38,876 bases of DNA from Coriobacteriia bacterium. Its GTDB lineage: Bacteria; Actinomycetota; Coriobacteriia; Anaerosomatales; JAAXUF01. Below the pieces are notes generated by a model, which was given only the letters and a program-made list of their open reading frames with translations, did not search any database and was not told where the DNA came from. Positions 26,682-34,901 of this stretch are shown here, one piece after another. The position numbers and the translations under genes are program-made. Numbering within the stretch: position 1 is the stretch's first letter; each line of letters opens with the position of its first letter. The stretch spans positions 1 through 38,876 of the forward strand of contig JARLGT010000126.1 of assembly GCA_031292615.1 (NCBI GenBank), given 5' to 3'.

Positions 26682-26713
26682 GCGCCGAGGGGACCGAGGG
26701 GTCCCCTCGGCGC
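26682..26713. terminator. Perfect 14-bp hairpin between converging genes, probable bidirectional terminator
   Basis: GCGCCGAGGGGACC (26682-26695) and GGTCCCCTCGGCGC (26700-26713) are exact complements around a GAGG loop. It lies 13 bases after the nth stop and 14 bases after the stop of the opposing gene at 26728. There is no T run, so termination may need stem strength or a factor. Confidence 0.65.
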
Positions 26714-26727
26714 GCCGGCGCGCTCCG

Positions 26728-27237
26728 CTAGTACACCCAGGGAATCAGCTTGTGCACGCGCGACTGGTACTCGGCGTAGGGCGGGCCGAACTTCTCCAGG
26801 AGCCAGGCTTCTTCTAGGCGCGACTTGATGTCGAAGAAGGCGAAGAGGACCAGCGCGTAGACGATTGTCAGCCAGCCGTGAGTCCACAGCGCCCAACCCA
26901 TCGCGTCGATGATCAAGCCGCTGTAGATGGGGTGACGGACAATCGCGTACGGGCCCGACTCGATGAGGTTCGAGCAGTCCTTGGGGTACGGCAACGGGGT
27001 GAGGTTGGGGCCGAGTTTCAGCACGCCACCTAGCGAGATCGCCGAGCCACCCAGCATGAACAGGATGCCGAGAATCGTGCCGATCGTGGCAAGCGGTGGC
27101 GCCCAGTCCGCCCAGCCTGGAAGCGAGCGGGGGCCCAGGATCACCAACGCGAACAGGAACATCTGCGCCACGACGTACCACTCCCCACGAGTGCCCTTCC
27201 ACCACGGGGCGTGCTTGTCGGTCGGCTCGGCGGTCAC
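26728..27237 (-). CDS. Isoprenylcysteine carboxyl methyltransferase / PEMT-like membrane methyltransferase
   Basis: The GTG at 27237 overlaps the flavin reductase stop (GTGA), giving 169 residues. Four or five membrane helices are visible. The conserved C-terminal half contains [20 protein letters not shown] and then [19 protein letters not shown], the RHP and EE(x)-type SAM-binding motifs of the ICMT/phospholipid N-methyltransferase superfamily. Bacterial members methylate lipids or small molecules and rarely prenyl-proteins, so the substrate is open. Translational coupling to the flavin reductase suggests shared expression, not necessarily shared chemistry. Confidence 0.82.
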   Translation of the reverse strand: MTAEPTDKHAPWWKGTRGEWYVVAQMFLFALVILGPRSLPGWADWAPPLATIGTILGILFMLGGSAISLGGVLKLGPNLTPLPYPKDCSNLIESGPYAIVRHPIYSGLIIDAMGWALWTHGWLTIVYALVLFAFFDIKSRLEEAWLLEKFGPPYAEYQSRVHKLIPWVY

Positions 27238-27812
27238 TTGGCCTCGGGCGATGGCTTGCCGATCGAGTATGCCTTGCCCACCATCTCGCCGACACCGTAG
27301 TAGGCCTGCGAGCCAATCGCGAACAGGATCGGCTGGAGCCGCTCGATGTCTACGCCACCCGCAGCGGTTAGCACCGACTCGTCGGCCTTCACGTCGAGCA
27401 CCTCGCCGATGAACTGCGTGTGCATCCCCAGCTCGTGCACCTCCACCACCTTGCACTCCAGAACGAGGGGGAACTCGCCCACGTACGGCGCGTCGACCAG
27501 CTCGCTTCGCACCGCCGTCACGCCGAGCTCGGCGAACTTGTCGTGGTCTCGGCCGGAGACGAGCCCGAAGTAGTCGGCCTCGGCGGCGTTGGCCTCGCCA
27601 GGAAGGCTGATGGTAAACCCCTTGCGCGCCATGATGTTGCCGTGCGACGCCGTCGCTGCACGCAGCGAGATGGATACGCACGGCGGCTTGGAGCAGGCGA
27701 TGCCGCCCCAGGCCGCGGTCATGGCGTTGGGCTTGCCCTCAGCGTTGTAGCTGCCTACAACAAGCACGGGCGTGGGGTACAGAAGGGTCTTGGCTCCCAG
27801 GGACTTCTTCAC
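27234..27812 (-). CDS. Flavin reductase family protein (FMN-binding split barrel)
   Basis: The GTG at 27812 is preceded by GGAAGGA and overlaps the stop of the GGDEF remnant (GTGA), giving 192 residues. [21 protein letters not shown], the [20 protein letters not shown] block and [14 protein letters not shown] are typical of the DIM6/NTAB flavin reductase family, which binds FMN. Possible roles include flavin reduction for a partner oxygenase or an anaerobic flavodoxin-like function; no partner is encoded nearby. Cysteines in the GIACSKPPC segment may be redox-active. Coupled to the ICMT-like gene downstream. Confidence 0.88.
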   Translation of the reverse strand: MKKSLGAKTLLYPTPVLVVGSYNAEGKPNAMTAAWGGIACSKPPCVSISLRAATASHGNIMARKGFTISLPGEANAAEADYFGLVSGRDHDKFAELGVTAVRSELVDAPYVGEFPLVLECKVVEVHELGMHTQFIGEVLDVKADESVLTAAGGVDIERLQPILFAIGSQAYYGVGEMVGKAYSIGKPSPEAK

Positions 27813-28072
27813 AGCGTTCCTTCCAGAATGGGCAGTTTGCCTTGTTGTGGATGTTCCCCACGCACGCAGTTGCGACCCGCCTGCTTCGCTTCGTCCAGCG
27901 CTTCGTCGGCGCGGCCTATGAGCGTCGTGTCGCGGACGTCGGTGTCGCGAGCCTGAGCCGCACCGATGCTGACGGTGTAGCGCACCACGTGCCCCTCGAG
28001 ATCGAGTGCCGGCGAGGCCTCGACCGCCGCACGCACCGTCTCGCCGAATGTGATTGTCCCACCGATGTCCAA
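27809..28072 (-). pseudogene. Remnant of a GGDEF (diguanylate cyclase) domain, C-terminal part only
   Basis: The 87-codon frame (TTG start, in-frame TAG just before it) encodes the last third of a GGDEF domain: [22 protein letters not shown], and [17 protein letters not shown]. The GGDEF signature, substrate-binding residues and the whole N-terminal half are missing, and neither of the other two frames upstream supplies them. It therefore cannot make c-di-GMP. Its stop still overlaps the flavin reductase start, so the deletion probably fused or kept an old operon junction. If translated, it may serve only to couple the next gene. Confidence 0.72.
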
Positions 28073-28206
28073 TTCCTACAGTGAAACGGACAAATGGGTA
28101 GGTCCCTTCGCGCCGTGCGGTACAGTTCCCCCCGCCAACCCAATGGGCATCAATCACGACAGGTGACCGAAGCTGCCGGTCCCTACGGGCGAAGACGAGG
28201 CACTCC

Positions 28207-29673
28207 ATGCGCATCGCTGTGGTTCACGGTTACTTCCTGGGCGACTCAGGAAGCGGCATCTACGTGCGCAATCTCGTCCGAGGCCTTCTCGCCGAGGGCC
28301 ACGACGTGACGCTCGTCTGCCAGGAACGCGAGCCCGAGAAGTACGACTTCGTCGACTCCGTCTGGATGCTGGACGCGAGCAACACGGTGCTTCGCCTCGC
28401 GGGAAACGAACACCACGCGATCGGCCGAGGCACCTGCCGCTTGGTGCGACCGGACCTGGGCGGGCGGCTACTGGTCTACGTCGATGGCCCGTTCGCGGGC
28501 TTCGAGCGCGGCGGCGTCAGGGCGTTCCAAGACGCGCCCGACGACTGGATCGCCACTTACATCGCGGCGAACGCGGCCGCGCTGCGCACCGCGTTCGCGC
28601 AGTGGACGCCCGATCTCGTGCTCGCGCAGCACGCAATCATGCAGCCGTACACAGTGCGCGAGGCACTTGCGGGAAGCACGCCCTACGTGGTGACCACGCA
28701 CGGCTCCGAGCTCAACTTCAGCCTCAAGCTCGACCCGCGCCTCGTCCCCTACGCCCTCGATGGCCTGCGCGACGCGGCTGGTGTGGCGGCGGTCTCACCC
28801 GCTAGCGCGCGCGACGTGGTCGAGTGGGCCGCCTCCCACGGTCTGGACATCGCCGCCCGTGCCTGCGTGATGATGCCCGGCATCGACACCGAGCTGTTCG
28901 CTCCTGCACCCAGCCGCGCCGAGGCGATCGCCACGCTCGCGAGGCACGTCGAGTTGCCCGCCAGCCTCGACTTGTCGCCCGGCGACGACGTGCTCGCTTT
29001 TGTGGGCCGCATCGGCTGGAGCAAGGGCATCCACCACGCCATCGTCGCGCTCTCTCTGATAAGTGCTGCGCGGCCTCGCATCAAGCTGCTCGCAGCCGGA
29101 GCGGGCCCCGCGCGAGAGTCACTCGAGAGACTGGCCGGGCTGCTCAACGCAGGCAACGTGGCCGGTGCGCGCGAACTCGCTATCGCCGACCCCGAGCTGC
29201 AGACGACCGCCGAGTACGGCCCGCTCATCCCCGACGACATTGGCGAGCTCGGCGAGGTGCACGTCGCTTACCTCGGCCACCAGACGTCGGAGAACGTGGC
29301 TCGGCTGTTCGCCGCAGCCGATCTCGCACTGGCGCCGTCGATCTTTCCCGAGGCCGCGGCGCTTGTGACCAGCGAGGCGCTGAGCGCGGGCGCGCTACCA
29401 GTTGTCGCGAATCAGACCGGCCTGCACATGATGGCCAAGATAGAAGCCGACGCACTTGCCGACGAGTCGTTCCTCGGCCTGCTGCCCGGCCGCAACCTCA
29501 CCCTCGCACTCGCCGAGGCGATCGAACGCTACCTCGACCGCTACCCCACAAACGACGCCGCGTTCCGCCAGCGTCTGCACGCCATCGCCGCCAGCCACTT
29601 CCCCACTTGGCAAACGATAGCGCGCGAGTACGTCGAGATGGCAGGCGGCGAGAACGAGGTGTCGAGGCGGTAG
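28207..29673 (+). CDS. Glycosyltransferase family 4 protein
   Basis: This 488-residue cytosolic enzyme has the GT-B fold. The N-terminal half has [19 protein letters not shown] with [12 protein letters not shown], and [13 protein letters not shown] in the acceptor region. The C-terminal half has [17 protein letters not shown], the nucleotide-sugar site [19 protein letters not shown] with the EX7E-type glutamates, and [11 protein letters not shown]4 enzymes are retaining and build glycolipids, polysaccharides or small glycosides. It stands alone and divergent from the flavin reductase group, so the acceptor cannot be inferred. The RBS GACGAGG is moderate. Confidence 0.9.
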   Translation: MRIAVVHGYFLGDSGSGIYVRNLVRGLLAEGHDVTLVCQEREPEKYDFVDSVWMLDASNTVLRLAGNEHHAIGRGTCRLVRPDLGGRLLVYVDGPFAGFERGGVRAFQDAPDDWIATYIAANAAALRTAFAQWTPDLVLAQHAIMQPYTVREALAGSTPYVVTTHGSELNFSLKLDPRLVPYALDGLRDAAGVAAVSPASARDVVEWAASHGLDIAARACVMMPGIDTELFAPAPSRAEAIATLARHVELPASLDLSPGDDVLAFVGRIGWSKGIHHAIVALSLISAARPRIKLLAAGAGPARESLERLAGLLNAGNVAGARELAIADPELQTTAEYGPLIPDDIGELGEVHVAYLGHQTSENVARLFAAADLALAPSIFPEAAALVTSEALSAGALPVVANQTGLHMMAKIEADALADESFLGLLPGRNLTLALAEAIERYLDRYPTNDAAFRQRLHAIAASHFPTWQTIAREYVEMAGGENEVSRR

Positions 29674-29684
29674 TGATGACGCCA

Positions 29685-29704
29685 CCGCCCATTGGGCTGG
29701 GCGG
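29685..29704. terminator. Weak hairpin between converging genes
   Basis: CCGCCCA (29685-29691) and TGGGCGG (29698-29704) form a 7-bp stem with a 6-base loop between the glycosyltransferase stop and the ABC permease stop. There is no T run. Possible bidirectional terminator. Confidence 0.35.
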
Positions 29705-29726
29705 CCGATTCCTCAACTCGGCCTAC

Positions 29727-30503
29727 CTAGGAGTTAGCCACGATCGACTTGCGCCTGTAGACCGCCACCGACAGGACGTAGAAAACGACGAGAATGCCCA
29801 GGATCCAAGCAAGCGCTGTCCACACCGCCGGACCGGCAGTGCCGCTGACCAGCAGGGAGCGCATCGTCTCGACCACCGGAGTCATCGGTTGGTTCTCGGC
29901 AAAGCCCCGCAAAGCGGGCGTCATTGAGGTCGTCGGCACGAACGATGGGCTGATGAAGATGAGCAGGAGAAGGACGTAGCTGAACGCACCGGCGCCCTCC
30001 ATCGTCTTGGCGATCAGGCCGAAGAAGATGGCCAGCCACGTCGTCGAGAGCGTGAACAGCACGAGGATTCCGGCAAAGACCAGCCATGCCATCACCCCTG
30101 CCTGCGAGCGAAAGCCCATCGCGAATGCCGCCAACAAGACGAGCACCGAAGAGACGAGGTTTGACACTGTGGACGACGCAACCTGTCCGCCCAGAATCGA
30201 CGAGGGAGCGACCGGCATGGTCCTGAATCGATTGATGATGCCGCTCTGTACGTCCATATTGAGACGCACTGCGGCATAGGCAATGCCGCTGATGACGGTC
30301 ATGACCACGATTCCCGGCACGATGAAAGTGATGTAGCTGATGGAGCCGGTCTGGTGCGCCAGCGCCCCACCAAGCACGTAGACAAACATCAGCATCATGG
30401 CGATCGGCATCAGCAGCACGGTGATGATGGTGTCCGGGCTGCGAGTGATGTGACGCAGGCCGCGTTTGGCTAGCGTCCACGTATCCGCAAGCGCGCGCAT
30501 CAT
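29727..30503 (-). CDS. ABC-2 type transporter permease, DrrB-like
   Basis: This 258-residue membrane protein has six predicted helices. RHITRSPDTIITVLLMPIAM is the family's N-terminal amphipathic/first-helix block; the fourth to fifth helix region contains LLLLIFISPSFVPTTSMTP and AENQPMTPVVETMRSLLVSG, the typical DrrB/ABC-2 signature. The ATG overlaps the ATPase stop (ATGA), so the two subunits are translated together. Likely exports a lipid, drug or peptide. It is the last gene of the envelope operon starting at 34736. Confidence 0.93.
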   Translation of the reverse strand: MMRALADTWTLAKRGLRHITRSPDTIITVLLMPIAMMLMFVYVLGGALAHQTGSISYITFIVPGIVVMTVISGIAYAAVRLNMDVQSGIINRFRTMPVAPSSILGGQVASSTVSNLVSSVLVLLAAFAMGFRSQAGVMAWLVFAGILVLFTLSTTWLAIFFGLIAKTMEGAGAFSYVLLLLIFISPSFVPTTSMTPALRGFAENQPMTPVVETMRSLLVSGTAGPAVWTALAWILGILVVFYVLSVAVYRRKSIVANS

Positions 30504-31435
30504 TCTGCCTCCCGATTCGTGCCACCAGTTATCTTGAGGAACACGTCGTCAAGCGTGGCTACCTTCTGGGAGAACTCGGCAGGCTCGATTCGAGCGTCCC
30601 TGAGTCCCTCGAAGATGCTGGCCACCTGAGCCACGGAGCCATCCGTCGCAATCGTCAGCGTGGGGCCCTCGCCCGGTGTGCACTCGTAGCTCCAGCCGAG
30701 AGCTTTTGCAGCGGCGTCGCGAATCTGCCTGTCGTGGAAGGCTAGCTCGATCAGTCCACCCGGCACGAGCTTCTTCAACTCGGGTGCTGTTCCGATGGCG
30801 AGGATTCTGCCTCCATGTAGGACCGCGATGGTGTCGGCCAACTCATCGGCCTCTTCGAGATACTGCGTCGTGAGGAACACCGTCGTTCCACCTGCAGCCA
30901 GTTCGCGAATCGTCCGCCACATCTCGTTGCGGGCTTCAGGGTCAAACCCGGTAGTGGGCTCGTCCAGAAAGATGACTGATGGGGTGCCGATCAGGCTCAT
31001 GGCGATGTCGAGGCGTCGGCGCATCCCGCCAGAGAATGTCGCCACGCCACGGTCGGCTGCGTCTTCCAGTCCAAACCGACGCAGGAGGTCTGCGGCGGTC
31101 TTCGCGGAGTCGCGCACGTGACGCAAGTCGGCGATCAGCAGCAAGTTCTCGCGACCGGTGAGTCGATCGTCGACGGCGGCGAACTGGCCGGTCAGGCTGA
31201 TCTCGCCGCGCACCTTGTCCGGACTTGTGGCAACCTCGTGGCCAGCCACGGTGGCCGAGCCGCCATCAGCCTTGATGAGTGTCGTCAGTATGTTGATCGT
31301 GGTGGTCTTCCCGGCGCCGTTGGAGCCGAGCAATGCGAAGACGGTCCCTTTCTGCACGCTGAAACTGACGTCCCTGAGAACCACGACGTTCTTGTACGAC
31401 TTGCGGAGGGACCTGACCTCAATGGCTGGGTTCAC
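30500..31435 (-). CDS. ABC transporter ATPase, DrrA-like
   Basis: The GTG at 31435, four bases after the bactofilin stop, is chosen because the family sequence begins just after it; a GTG at 31456 would overlap the bactofilin gene. The 311 residues show Walker A GSNGAGKTT (37-45), signature FSGGM (134-138), Walker B FLDEP with Glu159, and LTTQYLEEAD with Gln191 in the H-loop, as in DrrA-type daunorubicin-resistance ATPases. The C-terminal region (about 215-305) is the DrrA accessory domain (DUF4162-like). It pairs with the permease downstream and powers export. Confidence 0.93.
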   Translation of the reverse strand: MNPAIEVRSLRKSYKNVVVLRDVSFSVQKGTVFALLGSNGAGKTTTINILTTLIKADGGSATVAGHEVATSPDKVRGEISLTGQFAAVDDRLTGRENLLLIADLRHVRDSAKTAADLLRRFGLEDAADRGVATFSGGMRRRLDIAMSLIGTPSVIFLDEPTTGFDPEARNEMWRTIRELAAGGTTVFLTTQYLEEADELADTIAVLHGGRILAIGTAPELKKLVPGGLIELAFHDRQIRDAAAKALGWSYECTPGEGPTLTIATDGSVAQVASIFEGLRDARIEPAEFSQKVATLDDVFLKITGGTNREAE

Positions 31436-31439
31436 GGCT

Positions 31440-32183
31440 CTAGGCCCCCGCGCCACTTACCTGCCGGGCTTCGCGCACCTGCGGCGCGCCAGCGGGCGTG
31501 TAGCTCTCGGCGTACTCGACGAGGTCGACGATGCAGCCCTGGCCTAGCGTGACCTGCTTGCCGCGCACTACCTTGGCGCTCGTGTTCTCGAGCCAGACGA
31601 CGTCGCCTTCGATCGTGTCGACCGTCAAGCGCTTCTCGGCGAAGACGGTGAGCAAGCTGGTCAGCGTGCTGAGCGAGCCGACAGGCTGGCGCACCACGAT
31701 GCGCTCGCCACCGATCTCACGCACGGTGCTTGGGGCCTGAACCGTGATGTCGACGTTGCCAGCGTTGAGCAGGCCGGCGACCGTCAAGCCGCCCTCTCCG
31801 GTGAAGGTCTCAGCCTGGCAGTCTCCACCCATGCGGATGAAGCCGTGGAGCTGCACGTCGTGAGCGGCTAGGCTGCCGCCGATCGAGAGGTTGCCTTTGA
31901 CGATGAGGCGGCCCACGCCGGCTCCGTCTCGGATGTTCGCGTCGCCATTGATGGTCATCTCGTTGGCCTGCACCTCGCCGTTGAAGCCAGCGGTGCCGTT
32001 GACGGTCACGGACTGCGCTTTGACGCGGCCGTTGCTGGTACCGGCGCCGTTGACACGGTAGGTGATGGCGTCGACGTCGCCGTTGATGGTGCCGCTGCCG
32101 TTGAATGTCACGTCGCCGTAGGTGCCGCCGGAGAAGCTTCCGCCGCCTGCGGTCTTAATGTCGTTGCGAATCTCGTCGCTCAT
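31440..32183 (-). CDS. Bactofilin / polymer-forming cytoskeletal protein, YhbE-like
   Basis: This 247-residue protein starts at an ATG after GGGAGGGCAAGGG. From residue 14 on it repeats short beta-turn units rich in Gly and Asn (GTINGDVDAITYRVNG, GRVKAQSVTVNGTAG, GEVQANEMTINGDANI and others), the right-handed beta-helix of bactofilins. No membrane segment is seen. Bactofilins polymerise without nucleotide and act as scaffolds for wall or signalling proteins. In Bacillus a bactofilin pair (yhbE, yhbF) follows yhbD, and the same order is seen here after the YhbD-like gene. The C-terminal 60 residues are less repetitive. Confidence 0.85.
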   Translation of the reverse strand: MSDEIRNDIKTAGGGSFSGGTYGDVTFNGSGTINGDVDAITYRVNGAGTSNGRVKAQSVTVNGTAGFNGEVQANEMTINGDANIRDGAGVGRLIVKGNLSIGGSLAAHDVQLHGFIRMGGDCQAETFTGEGGLTVAGLLNAGNVDITVQAPSTVREIGGERIVVRQPVGSLSTLTSLLTVFAEKRLTVDTIEGDVVWLENTSAKVVRGKQVTLGQGCIVDLVEYAESYTPAGAPQVREARQVSGAGA

Positions 32184-32202
32184 GACTTCCCTTGCCCTCC
32201 CG

Positions 32203-32832
32203 TTATCGGATGCGGGCGCGCAGAGCTTCTGCGCTCTCGCTCAGGTTCACGCGCGCAACGATGCGCGCGGCTCTATCGAATCGGACCTCGGCGTCGCTCG
32301 TGATCAACATCGCCGTGGACAGCCCCATGCGCCGCACGAACAGCAAGTCGGCGGGCTTTCCCTCGAACGCGGGGTAGTTCTCTTGCAGCGCGTCGAGCAC
32401 AACGCGGCCCTCGTCGAGCGAGACGTCGCCGGTCTTGAGCAGCGTGTCGAGTGCGGCCAGAGACACGACCTCGCCAAACACGAGCGGCGCCTCGGCGTCA
32501 GACACGCCTTGCGCGAACAGCTCGGCGGCCTCGGGCGAAACCAGACCGCGCTCGCGGATCTCGGCGATCGTCATGCTGATCTCGCCGAGGTTGGGCGAGA
32601 CGGCGTCGGCGATCTCGTCCAGCGATGCGTCCTCGTCCTGCATCGACTTGATCTTCTCGATGCGGGCGAGCACCTTCTCGCGCGGAAAGAACGTCTCCTG
32701 GCCGGTGAAGGTCGACTTGCGTTGGAACCAGTCCTCCGGGATCAGGCCCTTGCGTTTCCATCGGTAGAGCTGGCCGTAGCTGATACCAGCTACTTGCAGC
32801 AACTCCTTCTTGGAGATGGTTTCGGAATCCAC
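32203..32832 (-). CDS. yhbD: YhbD/DUF4004 family DNA-binding-like protein
   Basis: The GTG at 32832 lies seven bases after AGGAGG; 209 residues. The N-terminus ISKKELLQVAGISYGQLYRWKRKGLIP is a MerR-like winged helix with YGQLYRW at the recognition helix, and KSTFTGQETFFPREKVLARI continues the domain. This closely resembles Bacillus YhbD. The rest (about 75-209) has no known function. The conserved pairing with a bactofilin gene suggests that it regulates or localises the bactofilin. It is also the only DNA-binding protein in this operon, so it is a candidate to bind the operator at 34772-34799, which is inference. Confidence 0.85.
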   Translation of the reverse strand: MDSETISKKELLQVAGISYGQLYRWKRKGLIPEDWFQRKSTFTGQETFFPREKVLARIEKIKSMQDEDASLDEIADAVSPNLGEISMTIAEIRERGLVSPEAAELFAQGVSDAEAPLVFGEVVSLAALDTLLKTGDVSLDEGRVVLDALQENYPAFEGKPADLLFVRRMGLSTAMLITSDAEVRFDRAARIVARVNLSESAEALRARIR

Positions 32833-32851
32833 GTCTCAGCCCTCCTGCCTG

Positions 32852-33517
32852 CTAGAGCACGGGCGGGGCGGGCGGCACCTGCGGTGCCTCGGGCGGCGTC
32901 ATCGGATCGGACGGCACTGCGGGCGGTTCAGGAACGGCGGGAGCGGCCGTCGGGGTTGTCGGCGGCTCGTACGCTGACGGCTGGGCTGGCGGCGTGGGAG
33001 CCTGCGGCGGCTCGGGCGCGACGAAGCCGGACTGCGGCATTGGCGGCGCAGGCGGGGCAGGCGGTGCCGGTGCCGGTGGCGCTGGGACCGGCGGCGCAGG
33101 TGCAGGAACCCAGCCGGCGGGATAAGGCTGCTCGGGGACGATGATCATCGCGAGGATGTAGAGCAGGAACCCCCACCAGATGCCGGTGAACAGGGACAGA
33201 AACGCATAGATGACGCGCAGCACGGTCGCGTCGACACCCATGTACTCTGCGACACCACCCATCACACCGCCGATCATCCGGTTGGTGCGAGAGCGATACA
33301 GCTTCTTTCCGTTCACGTTGAATCCACCTCCACGAGCTCGAAGAATGAGCAGGATACCCAGGCCGACCAGCAGCAGCGGCCAACCCACCCTGCCGAGAAA
33401 CGCAATCACCCTGGCCACGGGCTCGAACAAGCCGCCGAGAAGCAGCCACAGGCCGAGACCGATCAGCATGATCCCGGCGAGCACGCCCCACCCGGTGTTG
33501 TTGTCGCGAGAAGTCAT
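32852..33517 (-). CDS. PspC domain membrane protein with proline-rich tail
   Basis: ATG at 33517 behind AGGAGG (six bases) gives 221 residues. Two N-terminal helices (containing WGVLAGIMLIGLGLWLLLGG and GWPLLLVGLGILLIL) resemble LiaI/LiaF-type membrane segments. A PspC domain follows, with LYRSRTNRMIGGVMGGVAEYMGVD split across the loop and IYAFLSLFTGIWWGFLLYIL in the membrane. The last 90 residues are almost entirely Pro, Ala and Glu (PAPPVP- and PPEAPQ-type runs), a likely extended or interaction tail. PspC proteins sense membrane stress. It sits between the LiaF-like and YhbD genes, with 10- and 19-base gaps. Confidence 0.9.
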   Translation of the reverse strand: MTSRDNNTGWGVLAGIMLIGLGLWLLLGGLFEPVARVIAFLGRVGWPLLLVGLGILLILRARGGGFNVNGKKLYRSRTNRMIGGVMGGVAEYMGVDATVLRVIYAFLSLFTGIWWGFLLYILAMIIVPEQPYPAGWVPAPAPPVPAPPAPAPPAPPAPPMPQSGFVAPEPPQAPTPPAQPSAYEPPTTPTAAPAVPEPPAVPSDPMTPPEAPQVPPAPPVL

Positions 33518-33527
33518 CTGCTGCCTC

Positions 33528-34736
33528 CTAGTACGTGCGAATCGAGACGCTGCCGACGCCGGACTCAATCGAGACGTTGTAGCCCGCGTCCGAGTTGCCC
33601 TTGCCCAGACCCGGGGTCGCGTAGGAGCCGTCGGACTGCTTGACCAGATCAGGCGACACGTCGAACGCCGAGAGCCCACTGCTCGTCTTGACCAGAACCG
33701 GCGTGCCCTTGGGGATGCGTAGCGTGACGGACGAGACGCCCGCCTTGACCACGATCGGCGTCATCCCCGTTCCTCCGAACGGGTTGGCGTCCACACCACC
33801 CAGTTTCACGTCCGCGCTACTAACGCCCGTCTTCAGAGTGAGCGCCGAGAGGTGGACGTTGCTCAGATCGGCAGTGAGGTCGACGGCGCCGGTGTTCAGC
33901 GTCGCATCCCACTTCACGTTGTCGTTGAGAAGCACATCGACCTTCCCGGCCGTAAAGCCGGGACCAACGATCGTCGTGTGGTTGTCGCCTAGTCCGAAGC
34001 TCACGTCTGCCGAGTCACCCGAGCGCTTGACCTCGAAGCCCGGCTTGCCGAACGGTGAGCTGCCGGTCGCGCTGATCAGGTCCCGATTGGTCGAGCCGAT
34101 CGTGATCTCGCCCGCACCGCCGTCGAAGGCGAGCTTGGCGGTCTTAACGCCTCCAGCCGGCTCGCTGACGCTGAAGGACTGTGATGGCTGGTTGATCGTG
34201 ATCGGCTGAATCGGCGAGAGATATGGGCTTTGCCCCGTAAACGCTACGGCCGTCGCGTAGCCGAGCGCGACCCAGATCACGAGAGGTGAGAGTGCGCGGA
34301 TCCACGTCTGGTTGAGCGCCCGACCCACGATGGCGAGGCCGAAGGCGATCAGCAGCACAGGCCAGAGCGAGAGCAACACCAGCCATACGCCCCACGACAC
34401 ATATCCGGTCGTGTTGCCCAACAGCACGAGGCCCACGAGGACCGTGCCCACGCCGTCCATCACGCGCGACACGCCCCATCCGTCGCGCGGGTCCGGTGTC
34501 ACGATCTGGATGCCGCCGAGTAGGATCACGAAGAGCGGCCACATCTGCCACCACGCCAAGCCGGGCACGAACTGCCCGACCAGGAAGACGAGGCCGAGGG
34601 CGATCAGGATGATTCCGAGCCCGATACCACCGCGCCGACGGTAGTGACGCGCGTCGGTGGTTGGCACAGGCGGGACCGGCGGCGCCGGCGGCGGTGTCGC
34701 GCCTGTCGCAGGATCCCAGGGAGTCTGTTGGGTCAT
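33528..34736 (-). CDS. LiaF-like membrane stress protein with toast-rack/DUF2154-like C-terminal domain
   Basis: ATG at 34736, behind a G-rich RBS, is preferred to the start at 34760; 402 residues. After a Pro-rich cytoplasmic N-terminus there are about five membrane helices (DUF5668/LiaI-LiaF-type GIGLGIILIALGLVFLVGQF first). From about residue 185 a Gly/Ser/Thr-rich beta-helix-like domain follows, with repeating segments such as KTAKLAFDGGAGEITIGS and LSNVHLSALTLKTGVSSADVKLGG, as in the cell wall-active-antibiotics response domain of LiaF. LiaF proteins detect wall or membrane damage. First gene of the operon and closest to its controlled promoter. Confidence 0.85.
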   Translation of the reverse strand: MTQQTPWDPATGATPPPAPPVPPVPTTDARHYRRRGGIGLGIILIALGLVFLVGQFVPGLAWWQMWPLFVILLGGIQIVTPDPRDGWGVSRVMDGVGTVLVGLVLLGNTTGYVSWGVWLVLLSLWPVLLIAFGLAIVGRALNQTWIRALSPLVIWVALGYATAVAFTGQSPYLSPIQPITINQPSQSFSVSEPAGGVKTAKLAFDGGAGEITIGSTNRDLISATGSSPFGKPGFEVKRSGDSADVSFGLGDNHTTIVGPGFTAGKVDVLLNDNVKWDATLNTGAVDLTADLSNVHLSALTLKTGVSSADVKLGGVDANPFGGTGMTPIVVKAGVSSVTLRIPKGTPVLVKTSSGLSAFDVSPDLVKQSDGSYATPGLGKGNSDAGYNVSIESGVGSVSIRTY

Positions 34737-34771
34737 GAGAAGTTCCCCCCTTTGTTTCACTAGGTCGACTC

Positions 34772-34802
34772 ACAGCGTAACAACACATTGTTACGCTGTC
34801 AA
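34772..34802 (-). promoter_or_regulatory. Promoter of the LiaF-like/PspC/YhbD/bactofilin/ABC operon, overlain by a perfect operator dyad
   Basis: On the - strand a consensus TTGACA (34797-34802) and TACGCT (34774-34779) are spaced 17 bases and lie about 40 bases before the first gene. ACAGCGTAACA (34772-34782) and TGTTACGCTGT (34789-34799) form a perfect 11+11 inverted repeat with a 6-base centre that covers both promoter boxes. A repressor bound there would block polymerase; an activator twisting the spacer (MerR-like) is also conceivable. No regulator outside the operon is evident nearby. The stretch 34803-34901 shows nothing further. Confidence 0.8.
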
Positions 34803-34901
34803 CGACACAGGAACGTGCCTCGTTCCGACCTGTTGTGGGAGTACTCGGCGTCGACGCGCTGTGCGGGCGGCGCTCCCGTGCCAGCAGGCAGCTCGGCGGG
34901 G

